DNA of 64,000 nucleotides from an uncultured Caryophanales bacterium. GTDB taxonomy: Bacteria > Bacillota_I > Bacilli_A > Acholeplasmatales > Anaeroplasmataceae. The notes under the pieces were generated by a model, which made no database searches, had not been told where the DNA came from, and saw nothing but the letters and a program-made list of their open reading frames with translations. The stretch is taken from positions 62,001 to 126,000 of the forward strand of contig CAMOUK010000001.1 in assembly GCA_946626535.1 (NCBI GenBank), written 5' to 3'. The position numbers and the translations under genes were made by a program. Every line of letters begins with the position of its first letter. Position 1 is the stretch's first letter. Below, piece by piece: positions 36,656 to 47,500 of the stretch.

Positions 36656-39484
36656 CTACATTTTTTTATTTTTACGGTCTCTAATAATTTCATGAGGCCA
36701 TCTAAATTTGAATTTTCTAACCGCAAAATCGATTAAGAATAAAATTATGATTAAAATTGAGAATAAGATTCTAGGATCAAATGTTGATACTAGATTTACA
36801 TCAAACGAATCTATAATTTCATGTGGATCATTTAAATCAACAATATAACTACCATTACCTAATCTAGCTAATGATTTCATATTATCTTCATAGTTAATCA
36901 TATCTTCATTTAATGTATCATATTCTTTTGAATAAGGAAGGCTCTTATAAATAGCATTTTTTGCTAATTGATTTCCATCCTTATCATATTTTGTTACTAC
37001 TATTTGATAAGTAGTATTCTCTTTTAATACAAATTTAGCACGTGAATAATTGTTATCTGCATTAAGTGCCATAACTGTATATGCATAATCTGTATTATTT
37101 GACATATCACTTATTGATATAGTCTTTTCTAAATTATCTAACTGATAACTTACATAAGCGTTTAAATACTCGCCATCCTTCAAATCAGTAAATACACTTA
37201 AAGTATTAAAGTAATTATCTTCTTTTAGAGATAACTTTATTTCGTTATACTTTATATCTTCAGTGGGTGATAATGTATTAACAATATTTTTAATTAATTG
37301 TTTTCCATCTTCACTATTTAGCATTTCTGATGACCAGTCTCCGTATAAATCACACATGAAACTACCAACAGTTCCTTTTCCATATTTCCACTGAGCATAT
37401 AAAGGAACATTATATTCTCCTGTTAGTATTAAATCAGCACTACCTCTTACCTTTGTTCCATAAAAACCTGAAACATTAAAATCTAGTACGAAATTACTAC
37501 TTTCACCAGGAACAGTACTAATATTACTTAAAACTGATGAAGTCATATCGACAACTATTGGTTTAAAATCTTCTTGATTAACTTCTAAGATATCTGGAGA
37601 TTTCAAATCTTCTCTCATTTCGACAACTAATCTAGAACGATCTGAATCATTAGTTGGATGTAATGTTCCATGTGTCATTTTAGTTAATCTTAACATCTTA
37701 CCATATGCTGATGATGTTTCAATTTCCTCATATGGAGTATCTTCATCTTCTAGATGTAAATAGTCAGAAGGTCTATCCATTTGAACACCGACTACTGAAA
37801 TAGTTATACCATCTGTTTCATAGTAATTCTTAGCATATTCTTCATAAATTTCTACATCTCCTTGAGATACATAACCATCTGAAACTATTATAATATGCTT
37901 TTTATCTACTACCTTTAAAGCTCTTAATGCTTGACCTGCAGCATCGATTGCACTAGCAAACACTGTGCCGCCTGTGGCATCTTGAATTGAGTTAATTGCA
38001 GATAATATTTTAGCTTCCTGAGTTCGAGGTGTTGGCTCTAAGATAGTATTATCATAAGAGTCAAGAGTCATTAATCCAAAATAATCTCTTTCAGTTAAAG
38101 CATTTAAACAAGATACAGCACCAGCTCTTGCCCAATCTAAAAGTGTATCACCATATTCATCTGGACTACCCATTGAACCAGATCTATCAATTATTACTAT
38201 AACACCAACCGGTGGTTTATAATCAATTGCTTGAACTGGAAGCATCTGTTGATATACTGAACCAACCATATCTTTTCTATTATAAGCATGAGCATTATCA
38301 CTAGAGTCCTTACCACCTACTGTAAATAATCCTCCACCTCTAACATTTACATATTCTTCTAAAACATCTACAAATTCTTCTGATAAATCTGCATTTGCGA
38401 TGTTATTCATAATTACCTCATCATAATTACATAGTTCATCAACTGATGTAGGTAATTCATCATCATTAATATTTAATATAGTTGCTTCAAATAAACCATT
38501 TTCTTCTAAAATGTTTTTAAGTATTTGTGATTGACCAGCTGCTTGTTCAATTATTAGTATTTTATTAAATTGTTGTAAATACAAATATGTTGTATATTCA
38601 TTATTATTAACAATATAATCTTTTACTTCTAATTGAATTTGAACACTATGTAATCCGTCATTTGCAAATGAATGAGCCATAGTAATATTTTGGCTGCCTG
38701 GATTAACATTAAAATTATCAGTATTAACTAATCTACCATTATCATATAATTTTGCAGTAACTTCACCTTGATAATTACCTTCTAATTTAGCTGTTACAAC
38801 AAAATTTTCATTTACATTAATATGATAATCAGGTAGTGTTAATTCAGTTATTTCTAGATCAATATTATCGCCTAATTTAGTATCAACATATGCAACATCA
38901 AGTTTAATACCTGAAGCCACAACTGTTCTTACTACAGATCTTGCAGTTTCATCTGTTTCAATACCATCTGATACTAAAACAATTTTTCCAGAATTTGAAT
39001 TTGTAAATAATGTCTTTGCATAAGTAAGTGCAGCAGCAATATCACTTGCTGATTTATCAGGCTCTGCTGCATCCTTATATGCAGACATTATATTTTCATA
39101 ATCATTTGTTAGTGGTACAGCATATACTTGGTTAAAACCAAATGTAACTATACCAACTTTAAACTTATCAAACCTTGCACTATCAACTACTGTTTCAACA
39201 AAATCTTTTATATCATTTTCTTTAATATCTGCTGAATCAGATTTATCAACTAATATAATTATTTCATTATTTGGATTAGCATTTGTATTAACAAATGTCA
39301 TACCAGATAGCATTAATACAGCAAGTATTGATGCAAATATATGGCAAACAATTGAAACAATTCTATTTCTTGTATTTCTATATTTCTTTGAAATCATGAA
39401 ATAAGGAATAAAAGTTGCGATAATGAAAGCAATTATTAATAGTAGAAGGTAAGGATAAGCAAAATTAATTGAAATACTTAGCAT
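36656..39484 (-). CDS. Membrane protein with two VWA domains and a GATase-like region
   Basis: Protein of 942 residues, related to the large BatA-like/VWA membrane proteins. Two N-terminal membrane helices (about 8-30 and 42-64) precede a first VWA domain with a MIDAS-like DKSDS at D80. A beta-rich stretch follows, then a class I glutamine amidotransferase-like fold (NKILIIEQAAGQSQILKNIL and GGGLFTVGGK). A second VWA domain has DRSGSMGSPDEYGD near residue 432. A C-terminal helix (about 900-925) anchors the end. Metal-dependent protein binding is expected from the two MIDAS motifs. The ATG at 39484 has AGGAGG upstream, whereas 39565 would overlap the next VWA gene. It forms a MoxR/DUF58/VWA operon with the three genes before it. 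Confidence 0.88.
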   Translation of the reverse strand: MLSISINFAYPYLLLLIIAFIIATFIPYFMISKKYRNTRNRIVSIVCHIFASILAVLMLSGMTFVNTNANPNNEIIILVDKSDSADIKENDIKDFVETVVDSARFDKFKVGIVTFGFNQVYAVPLTNDYENIMSAYKDAAEPDKSASDIAAALTYAKTLFTNSNSGKIVLVSDGIETDETARSVVRTVVASGIKLDVAYVDTKLGDNIDLEITELTLPDYHINVNENFVVTAKLEGNYQGEVTAKLYDNGRLVNTDNFNVNPGSQNITMAHSFANDGLHSVQIQLEVKDYIVNNNEYTTYLYLQQFNKILIIEQAAGQSQILKNILEENGLFEATILNINDDELPTSVDELCNYDEVIMNNIANADLSEEFVDVLEEYVNVRGGGLFTVGGKDSSDNAHAYNRKDMVGSVYQQMLPVQAIDYKPPVGVIVIIDRSGSMGSPDEYGDTLLDWARAGAVSCLNALTERDYFGLMTLDSYDNTILEPTPRTQEAKILSAINSIQDATGGTVFASAIDAAGQALRALKVVDKKHIIIVSDGYVSQGDVEIYEEYAKNYYETDGITISVVGVQMDRPSDYLHLEDEDTPYEEIETSSAYGKMLRLTKMTHGTLHPTNDSDRSRLVVEMREDLKSPDILEVNQEDFKPIVVDMTSSVLSNISTVPGESSNFVLDFNVSGFYGTKVRGSADLILTGEYNVPLYAQWKYGKGTVGSFMCDLYGDWSSEMLNSEDGKQLIKNIVNTLSPTEDIKYNEIKLSLKEDNYFNTLSVFTDLKDGEYLNAYVSYQLDNLEKTISISDMSNNTDYAYTVMALNADNNYSRAKFVLKENTTYQIVVTKYDKDGNQLAKNAIYKSLPYSKEYDTLNEDMINYEDNMKSLARLGNGSYIVDLNDPHEIIDSFDVNLVSTFDPRILFSILIIILFLIDFAVRKFKFRWPHEIIRDRKNKKM

Positions 39485-39495
39485 AATCTTACCTC

Positions 39496-41454
39496 CTATA
39501 ATGTATCCTTGCCTTTTAATAACCATTCTATAAATAGAACAGATACTAAGGCAATAGATAACCATAATAATAAATCATTATATACATCTTCTAAACTTAG
39601 TTGATTAACAGGATTTGATATTGAATCAACATTTAGTAGAATATTGCTTTCTTCATTAGGAATTCCAACATATATTTGATTTTTTATTTCTTTTCCAAAA
39701 ACTGATGTTTGTGAAACATCATATGTCCCTGGAATAGTAAATGAATATGTTGCTGGGAATTCTTCAATAGTAACTGATTTACCATTTCCAGAAATCTCAA
39801 CTTTTTCTCCTCTACATCTAACCTCAACTGAATCGTTTATTTCAAATGAATGACCATCAACTGTTTGAGGTAGGAAATAATCAAAAATGTTATACATTAA
39901 GATTGGGAATTCTTTTGTAATAGGTAAATTAGAATAATGCATACTAAACATTAGTGCAATACTCTTAGATGTTCCACTATCACAAACCATTACTGCAGGT
40001 CTATTATCACAGCTCATCAATACATCATACTCGCCATACCGACCAGCTAAGCCATTAATTCTACTAATTGTAATATTATCAGCATTTACTCCTTTAATTA
40101 TAGGATGAGTTTTTTCTTCTGTTAATGACATACTAACCTTGTTGTAATCATAAACAATACCAAGTGTAAATCCACTTCCTATTACATCCTTTTGAGGATC
40201 TGAATATATTACTATACCATCACTTGGTGCAGTTGCCGGCATAGAATCATGCTCATAAATATATAAATCATATCCACTATTTGGAATATCTGTTTTTTCT
40301 TTAAACTTAGTATAACTTATTGTATATCTGTTACTTAATGCTGATTGTAATACTAAAATTACACCATTAAAGAAACTATTCGCACTAGATGAGGCGTATA
40401 AAACATTTATAACTTCCTTAGTTCCACCATATATATCAAAACTATTATCATATATGAAAGAATCATCTGTATTAATTGATACATGTACTGTTTGATATGT
40501 CATAATCTTATCAGTATCAGGAATTAAATAATAAATAATGTTTGGACTATCATCATAGTTTTCTAAATTAACATTTGAATTGATAAATACTACTTTTTTC
40601 TTTTCATCATTAGTTAAATCAACATTTTGATTAAATGTATACACTTGACCATCTGGATTTGTATCAGAAGCATTTGCACCAGATATTTCAATTGATAAAT
40701 CAATACTTTCATCCTTGCCATATGAAATAACTTCAACAGTAAACATATAATAGTTATCTAATATTTCAGAATAAGCATTTGTAATTGCAATATTATATTC
40801 TGATGCTTCTCTTACATTGACTAAGGTAATACCCTTATCTACATAATCAGCTGTAACATCTGAATAGATAAATATAGATGTACTTGAATTTTCAACTAAT
40901 ATATCATTACATAAATTAATTGATTTATTTAAATCAGTTTTTCCATAAGTGCACTCATAATCAGCAATTAGATTATCTAGATCAATCATAATCTGATTTA
41001 GATTTTCTTTAGTATTTCTTTCTACTAAGAAATATGGATCATTAGTAGACATCACTATTGAAACTACGCCTTCATTATTTAAAACTTCACTAGCCTTATT
41101 TTTAGCTAGACTTACAGCTCTTTCAAATCTAGTATCATAACCATCATTTGTTCTCATACTAGCTGAAGCATCAATAATTAATACTACTTCGTTATCATTA
41201 CTCCGTTTTGTAATAATAACAGGTTTCATGATAATCATAGTTAATATTATAAGTAATAGTATCTGGCATATTACTAATAAAATATTTCTTAATTTATTTA
41301 TTGGTATTCTCTTTTTCTTGTACTTAAGACTTAATTTCCAAATGAAGGTACTTGATACATATTTTTGTTGATAATTTGGTTTAATAAAATATAAAACAAA
41401 ATATATAACAAGGCTTATTAAGGAAATAAGTCCGACCATATTTAAAATTGTCAT
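39496..41454 (-). CDS. BatA-like VWA domain membrane protein
   Basis: Protein of 652 residues with an N-terminal pair of membrane helices (about 5-25 and 55-77), typical of the Bat/aerotolerance N-terminal region. A VWA domain opens with VVLIIDASASMRTNDGYDTR; DASAS is the MIDAS motif. About 350 residues of beta-rich extracytoplasmic sequence follow, and a C-terminal helix (LLWLSIALVSVLFIEWLL) closes the protein. The start overlaps the DUF58 stop by four bases (ATGA), and it ends eleven bases before the second VWA gene. In other bacteria such proteins act with MoxR ATPases on membrane or periplasmic targets. Here the likely targets are the surface proteins encoded alongside, which is inference. 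Confidence 0.86.
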   Translation of the reverse strand: MTILNMVGLISLISLVIYFVLYFIKPNYQQKYVSSTFIWKLSLKYKKKRIPINKLRNILLVICQILLLIILTMIIMKPVIITKRSNDNEVVLIIDASASMRTNDGYDTRFERAVSLAKNKASEVLNNEGVVSIVMSTNDPYFLVERNTKENLNQIMIDLDNLIADYECTYGKTDLNKSINLCNDILVENSSTSIFIYSDVTADYVDKGITLVNVREASEYNIAITNAYSEILDNYYMFTVEVISYGKDESIDLSIEISGANASDTNPDGQVYTFNQNVDLTNDEKKKVVFINSNVNLENYDDSPNIIYYLIPDTDKIMTYQTVHVSINTDDSFIYDNSFDIYGGTKEVINVLYASSSANSFFNGVILVLQSALSNRYTISYTKFKEKTDIPNSGYDLYIYEHDSMPATAPSDGIVIYSDPQKDVIGSGFTLGIVYDYNKVSMSLTEEKTHPIIKGVNADNITISRINGLAGRYGEYDVLMSCDNRPAVMVCDSGTSKSIALMFSMHYSNLPITKEFPILMYNIFDYFLPQTVDGHSFEINDSVEVRCRGEKVEISGNGKSVTIEEFPATYSFTIPGTYDVSQTSVFGKEIKNQIYVGIPNEESNILLNVDSISNPVNQLSLEDVYNDLLLWLSIALVSVLFIEWLLKGKDTL

Positions 41455-42350
41455 GACATAATTCCTACCTTCATTAATTCTTTAAATAGTACAGACTCAA
41501 TTGGAGTGTCGGTACTAATACTTATAAAATCAACATCTCTTTTTCTACAATAAGTACTAATCTCGCCTCTAAAAGCATTTAAAGCTTCTTGATATGCTCT
41601 TTGTGAAGCATTATCAATCTTAATACGCATATTCTTTGAATCAGTTATATCGTCAGATTCTAAATCAATCAAATTAACTCTTCCCATATAAGAAGGATCA
41701 ATTTCTTCTGGAGTTAATACTTGAATTAATAATACTTGTTTTTTCTTATAAAGTAGATAATCAACAGCCTTCTTCCAGTCATTATCAGTTAAGAAATCTG
41801 AAATGATTACAGCTATACCATTTGAATCTGATTGATCTTGAGAGTTAATGATACACTTTTCAATATCTGTATCACCGTCAAATTCAATTTTTTCTAATTC
41901 AGTAATAGCTCTAAAGAACCGGTTCTTACCTACTAGTGTTCCGTTAGTATTTTCAGCATGGTTACCTTTCATAATATTAAATGATACCTTATCCATATTA
42001 TGTATAGCTAAATAACCAAAGCCTGCAGCACATGCAGTTGCATAAGCTGCCTTCTTTGGATTATCTTTTCCCATAGATGCAGAAGCGTCTAAAAATATTG
42101 AAATTTTCATTTGTCTTTCATCAGTAAAAAGCTTGATGAAAAATTTCTCGAATCTTCCGTATAAATTCCAGTCTATACGTCTGATATCATCACCAAGCTG
42201 ATATTCTCTATAATCAGCAAATTCGACGGTTTGCCCATAGCTTTTAACTAAGTGCTTACCGCCAAAATAGCCAATTAAATATGATTTTAAATTAAATGCT
42301 AACGCTTCTAGACGAGAGAAAAACTCGTCGTTGATATAAGATAATTCCAT
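41451..42350 (-). CDS. DUF58 domain protein
   Basis: Cytoplasmic 299-residue protein of the DUF58 family, almost always encoded next to MoxR ATPases. The conserved core YGQTVEFADYREYQLGDDIR followed by RIDWNLYGRFEKFFIK is present, and then a VWA-like fold starting ISIFLDASASMG with a MIDAS-like motif. No membrane segment is seen. It lies 21 bases after moxR and overlaps the VWA gene by four bases. The DUF58-VWA domain is thought to be the adaptor between the AAA ATPase and membrane partners. The specific biochemical function is unknown. Confidence 0.93.
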   Translation of the reverse strand: MELSYINDEFFSRLEALAFNLKSYLIGYFGGKHLVKSYGQTVEFADYREYQLGDDIRRIDWNLYGRFEKFFIKLFTDERQMKISIFLDASASMGKDNPKKAAYATACAAGFGYLAIHNMDKVSFNIMKGNHAENTNGTLVGKNRFFRAITELEKIEFDGDTDIEKCIINSQDQSDSNGIAVIISDFLTDNDWKKAVDYLLYKKKQVLLIQVLTPEEIDPSYMGRVNLIDLESDDITDSKNMRIKIDNASQRAYQEALNAFRGEISTYCRKRDVDFISISTDTPIESVLFKELMKVGIMS

Positions 42351-42371
42351 GCTATATACTACTTTCTAATA

Positions 42372-43367
42372 CTACTTAATTTTATATTTTTTTCTAACTT
42401 CTTCAATAATTTGATTAATTATTGCATCTGGTGAAATTCTTTCAGCAACTGCTTCAAAGTTAAGCTTAATTCTATGACGTAAGATTAATGTTGCAAGCTC
42501 ATCAATATCTTCATAAGCTACATTATATCTTCCTTTAATTAAAGCTTTAACCTTAGCTGCTGAGATGAATGCTTGACCAGCACGTGGAGAAGCACCTAAT
42601 CTTAAATACTTCTTTGCTGTTTCTGATGCATATTCACCAGTTGGATGAGTAGCTGATACTAAAATCATTGCATATTTTAGTACTTCTTCAGCAACAGGAA
42701 TACTGTTTGCTGTTTCTCTCATCTTTAATAGTTCTTCGCCAGAACATACTGTATTCGCAACCTCAGCCATTGTCTTTTGAGTTAGGTTAACAATGCTTAA
42801 TAATTCATCAAGACTAGGATTTGAAACGATAATCTTGAACATGAATCTATCCATTTGAGCTTCTGGAAGTGGATAAGTACCGTCTTGCTCAATTGGGTTT
42901 TGTGTTGCAAGTACGAAGAATGGTTCAGATAACTGTCTAGTCACGCCCATAACAGTTACCTTATGTTCTTGCATTGCTTCTAGTAATGCAGATTGTGTTT
43001 TTGGAGTAGCACGGTTGATTTCATCTGCTAAGATGATATTAGAGAAGATTGGACCTTCCTGGAATTGGAATGATGTCTTTCCATCTTCACCTTTAACAAC
43101 CATATTAGTACCAGTTACATCGGCAGGCATTAAGTCTGGAGTAAACTGAATTCTCGAAAATGGTAGGCCAAAGACTCTACCTAATGTTCTAACTAAACGT
43201 GTCTTACCTACTCCTGGTACACCTTCTAGTAGTACATTACCACCAGCTATCATTGATATAACTGCGCCTTCAACTACTTCCTTTTGACCAATTACATCAC
43301 GACTAATTTGAGTGTAAATTTCTTGAATTTTAGCACTAAAATTATTTATATCTTGTTCGTTAATCAT
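42372..43367 (-). CDS. MoxR family AAA+ ATPase
   Basis: Chaperone-like AAA+ ATPase, 331 residues. Walker A is LLEGVPGVGKTRLVRTLG and Walker B/sensor region NIILADEINRATPKTQSALL. The pre-sensor segment PFFVLATQNPIEQDGTYPLP and the arginine finger/sensor 2 region (LRLGASPRAGQAFISAAK) are intact. The ATG at 43367 has AAAGG nine bases upstream, unlike the ATG at 43376. MoxR proteins remodel or help assemble complexes, often with VWA partners. This one is followed by DUF58 and two VWA genes, a textbook MoxR operon, but placed in the middle of surface-protein genes. Confidence 0.95.
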   Translation of the reverse strand: MINEQDINNFSAKIQEIYTQISRDVIGQKEVVEGAVISMIAGGNVLLEGVPGVGKTRLVRTLGRVFGLPFSRIQFTPDLMPADVTGTNMVVKGEDGKTSFQFQEGPIFSNIILADEINRATPKTQSALLEAMQEHKVTVMGVTRQLSEPFFVLATQNPIEQDGTYPLPEAQMDRFMFKIIVSNPSLDELLSIVNLTQKTMAEVANTVCSGEELLKMRETANSIPVAEEVLKYAMILVSATHPTGEYASETAKKYLRLGASPRAGQAFISAAKVKALIKGRYNVAYEDIDELATLILRHRIKLNFEAVAERISPDAIINQIIEEVRKKYKIK

Positions 43368-43379
43368 AAAATACATCCT

Positions 43380-44471
43380 TTATTTTTCAATATTCTCGTA
43401 ATAATCACTAATGATTTTCTTCATTTCTTCACTAGTATTATCACTTTCACCTTGCATTTGTTCCATTGCATCGTTATATGCATTATCAAATGTAGAGTCA
43501 CCATAATATGTAGATCCATCAATTACTTGATTATAATCTTCATATTTTCCTCCACCTTCGCCTCCACCACTATTATCACCATTTGAAGGATTAGCTGATT
43601 GCTCACCTTCTTCAGGTTTTGATGGTTTTTTAGAATTTGACGGATCTGATTCTGCATCAGTAACCTGCTCATCATCTGGCTCGGGTACTTCTTTAAATAC
43701 TGCATAATATGTAATGTTTGCTTTAACACCTTTTACTTCTTTATAAGGATTATGAGCTTCCTTATCCTCTTCGTTATCATCAGTGATAATCTTGTCATAA
43801 TGTTCATCATAGATGCCCCAAGAATAGAAATACCATCCCTCTTCAGCAACAGCTGTTACACCTAAAGCATCTTCTCCTTCTTTGACAAATTGGATAATTT
43901 CGCCTTCTATACTACCATCACCATCTGTCTCGAAAGTAACTTCATATTCTTTATCCTCTTTATCATTACTATTATTAATAGCTTGAGAAACACTTGGAAT
44001 AATTCTATTTGCTGATAAACCTGAAGCAATAGATGTTCCAACACTTAATGCAAATATTACAGAAACTGTAATTATTAAAGCAATTGGAGCTGTAATCTTT
44101 AACAATTTATGATCTTTAGATTGAATATTAACTTTGGCATTTTCTCTTTGAATCTTTGCCATTAATGTTTCATCATCTTTATATTCATACATTGTTATAG
44201 CTCTTTGAGCTAAGCCTAGTTCTTCTAAAGAACTATAGAATTCTTTTTCAGTTGGTTTTTTCACAAAATATAAGATTACAAAACTTGCAATTAATGATAC
44301 ACCAAATACAACAAATGCAATCCAATATAGTTTTGTTCCAATAATCCAAAAAGAAAGGGATAATACTAATAATATTGTTAAACTAATTAACAATGATAAT
44401 AATGCTATTTTTAAATAAAACTTTTTCAAAAATCTACTATATAATTTTGAAAATTGTTCTTTTGTATCCAT
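43380..44471 (-). CDS. Membrane protein with bacterial-repeat domain, operon partner of MoxR
   Basis: Unrecognised protein of 363 residues. Two hydrophobic helices lie at about 20-43 and 48-69, and a third at about 127-150. Outside the membrane follows an InlB-like/bacterial-repeat module (YEVTFETDGDGSIEGEIIQF to NITYYAVFKEV). The C terminus is a low-complexity stretch rich in Pro, Ser, Gly and Asp, ending with an acidic, Met-containing helix. Twelve bases separate it from moxR, with which it is co-transcribed. In many MoxR operons the equivalent position is held by a DUF4129-like or other transmembrane protein. A role as scaffold or substrate of the MoxR-VWA module is plausible only by location. 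Confidence 0.7.
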   Translation of the reverse strand: MDTKEQFSKLYSRFLKKFYLKIALLSLLISLTILLVLSLSFWIIGTKLYWIAFVVFGVSLIASFVILYFVKKPTEKEFYSSLEELGLAQRAITMYEYKDDETLMAKIQRENAKVNIQSKDHKLLKITAPIALIITVSVIFALSVGTSIASGLSANRIIPSVSQAINNSNDKEDKEYEVTFETDGDGSIEGEIIQFVKEGEDALGVTAVAEEGWYFYSWGIYDEHYDKIITDDNEEDKEAHNPYKEVKGVKANITYYAVFKEVPEPDDEQVTDAESDPSNSKKPSKPEEGEQSANPSNGDNSGGGEGGGKYEDYNQVIDGSTYYGDSTFDNAYNDAMEQMQGESDNTSEEMKKIISDYYENIEK

Positions 44472-44498
44472 TTTTATATCCTTTCTTTATAATTTTAT

Positions 44499-44529
44499 CT
44501 ATGCCTTGGGAATTGCTCCCAAAGCATAG
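44499..44529 (-). other. 13-bp hairpin between the giant LRR gene and the MoxR operon
   Basis: An inverted repeat of 13 pairs (one would be G-U in the minus-strand RNA) with a 5-base loop lies in the 79-bp gap after the 3183-residue gene. On the minus strand it is followed by ATAAAATTATAAAG, not a U-run. It is therefore a poor intrinsic terminator and better explained as a 3'-end stabiliser, a processing site or a partial terminator that lowers downstream expression. Confidence 0.7.
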
Positions 44530-44550
44530 AATATATTTTTTAATCAATAA

Positions 44551-47500
44551 TTAGTCTTGATCAGTTTCTACAACATAATCATATACAAATGTTGCATCAG
44601 TAAAATCATCATAACGATAGCATCCGTATAATGAAGTATAAATAGTTACACCCCATAATCCTAGAACATCATGTAATGATAAAGTTGTTATAACCTTTTG
44701 CTCACTAGTCCATCCATTGAATGCGCTCTTATCCTCATTTACACCAACAACACATGATACAGGTATCAATAATTCTTCAATAGAAGTACAATTTGCAAAT
44801 GCCATATACCATATCTTTGTTAATGTTTCTGGTAAAATGACATTAGATAATTTACTACAATTTTCAAATGCTCCATAATAAATCTGTTCAATACCTTCTG
44901 GAATTGTGACTTCTTCTAGATTTGTACAGCCAGATAATATATATTCAGGAACATATATAGCTGTTGTTGGGAATACAACTGATTTAATTGCCAAATTATT
45001 AGCAAATGCATAATTTGCTGTTGTACCAGAATTAAATATGAAACCTTCAGGGAAAGTGATATTTTCTAATACTGGGCACTCTACAAATGCATAATTACCA
45101 ATAGTATATTTATTCTTTCCAAATGTTACAGTTGTCAAATCTGGGCAACTAGAGAACGCATAAGTTCCTATGAAAGTCAAACTATCTGGGAATATAACTT
45201 CCTCAAGCTTAGTCCCCCTAAATGCATATCCATCAATCTTTGTCAAAGTATCAGGGAATACAATTGACTTAATGTTAGTACCATCAAATACATAAGTACC
45301 GATTGTTTTTAATGTTGATGGAAGTTCAATAGACTCTAATGATGCACAATTTTGGAATGTATATGTGCCTGTTTCTTCTAATAATTTTGGAAGAACTACG
45401 TTTTCTAATTTCTCACAACCAGTAAATGCATAATTTCCAATCTTAGTTAGACTTTCATTGAAAGTTACTTGAACTAAAGACGTACAATTACGGAATGCAT
45501 ATGGTCCAAAAGTTTTTAATGATTCTGGAAGAATTATAGATAATAAAGCAGTATTTTCAAAAGCATAATCACCAATATTTTCAATTGAATCAGCAAATAC
45601 TACCTCTTCTAAAGAAGTACAATTTTGGAACATATACTTTGGAACTATTTTATTTCCTTCTTCAAACTTAACTGACTTTAATGCTGTACATCCTCTAAAT
45701 GAGTAATAGCCTGTAGTAGTTGTAGTAATCTTTCCACTTAATGAACCAGGTAAAACAACCCTTTCTAATGAAATACAATTATCAAACATATAACTTCCTA
45801 GAGTTTGTACACCTTCAGGAATAATTACAGTTTTTAATTTTGAGCAATCGGCAAATACATAGGTACCTATAGTAGTTAAGCCAGATGATAAAGTTACTTC
45901 TTCTACATCAATACCATTGAATACTGAATTACCAAGAGTTGTAACTGTGTTTGGTAAAACAATTGATTTTAGTGAATTACAACCTTGGAAAGCCGTATTA
46001 CCAATTTCAACTAAGCCCTCAGGCAAAGTGATGCTTGTTAGTTTACTACAATATTTGAATGCTTCTTTTCCTATTTCAGTAACTTTAGAACCAAGAACTA
46101 TTTCTTCCAAGTTAGAGCAACTAAAGAAACAACTTGCTGGAATTACTGTAATATTTTCATTTAAAGTAATCTTTTTTAAATTATCTGTATCCATAAATGC
46201 ACAAGAATTTATAGCTTTAGCATCATCTGGTAATACAATTTCAAAGTTTTCTGGAATATTAAATACTGAAATAATTGTTCCGTCTATTTTTTTAATAAGT
46301 GCGATATTTTCATATACCATATAGTTTTCTGACGCATTAGTTAATTCTAAATTACTTAATGTATTAAATGCTCCACCATTAATAGTTGTTACAGTTGATG
46401 CAATAGAGAATTTCTTCAAACTTGTGTATTCAAATGCGCCTTGGCCTATAGTTTGCAAGTTTGGTGCATCAACACTTTCTAATGAAGAACAACCTCTAAA
46501 TGCATATGTTCCTATTGATGTTGCAATAGGCAATGAAACAGATTGTAGTGATTCGCAATCAGAGAATGCATATGTTCCTATTGATGTAACCTTAGATAAA
46601 TCTATTGTTGTTAATGATGTACAACCATTAAATACATATGTTCCCAAGGTAGTATTTTTAGATGTATTTATAGTAACACTAACAAGTGAAGAGCAACCAT
46701 CGAATGTATTATTAGGGATAGCGGTCAAATTTTGAATGTTTGCACTCTCTAAATTTTCACAATTTTGGAATACATTTGTACCTAGTGTACTACATAACGG
46801 AGCATTAGCACTCTTTAATTGCTTACAATCTAGGAATGCTTTATTAGCTATTACAGTTAATTTAGATATATCTATACTTTGAAGTTTAACACATCCTTCA
46901 AATGCACTCGCACCAATTTTCGCCAATTGTGAACCATTAGCTAAAACAACTCTTTCTAGATTTGTGCAACCCTTGAATGTTGAAGATGCAGATGAAGCAT
47001 TAATTGTCGCTGTTGCTGATGTTCCACCCATATTTTTTACTTTTGCTGGAATTTCTATCTCAATTAATGATGTACAATTTTGGAACATATATTGAGGTAA
47101 ATATGTAAGATTAGTTGATAAAACAACAGATGTCAATGATGTACATCCATCAAACATATAGTTACCTATAACAGTTAAAGTTGAAGGTAAAACAATTTCT
47201 TTCAAAGATGTACAATTTTGGAAAACTTTTTGACCAACTTTTGCTAACTTTGAACCTTCTTCGAATATAACGCTTTCTAAAGATGTACAACCAGTAAATG
47301 TACAAGAAGATGTTGAAGCTTGTATATTATTAGTAGTATAGTCACCAAAACCATTCACAGTCTTTGGAATAATAATTGATTTTAGTGATGTACAATTTTG
47401 GAATGCATATGTGCCAATTCTACTGAAAGAAACTTCACCAAATGTCACATTAACTAAGTTGCTACAACCATCAAAACAATAAGCAGGAATACTTCTTAAA

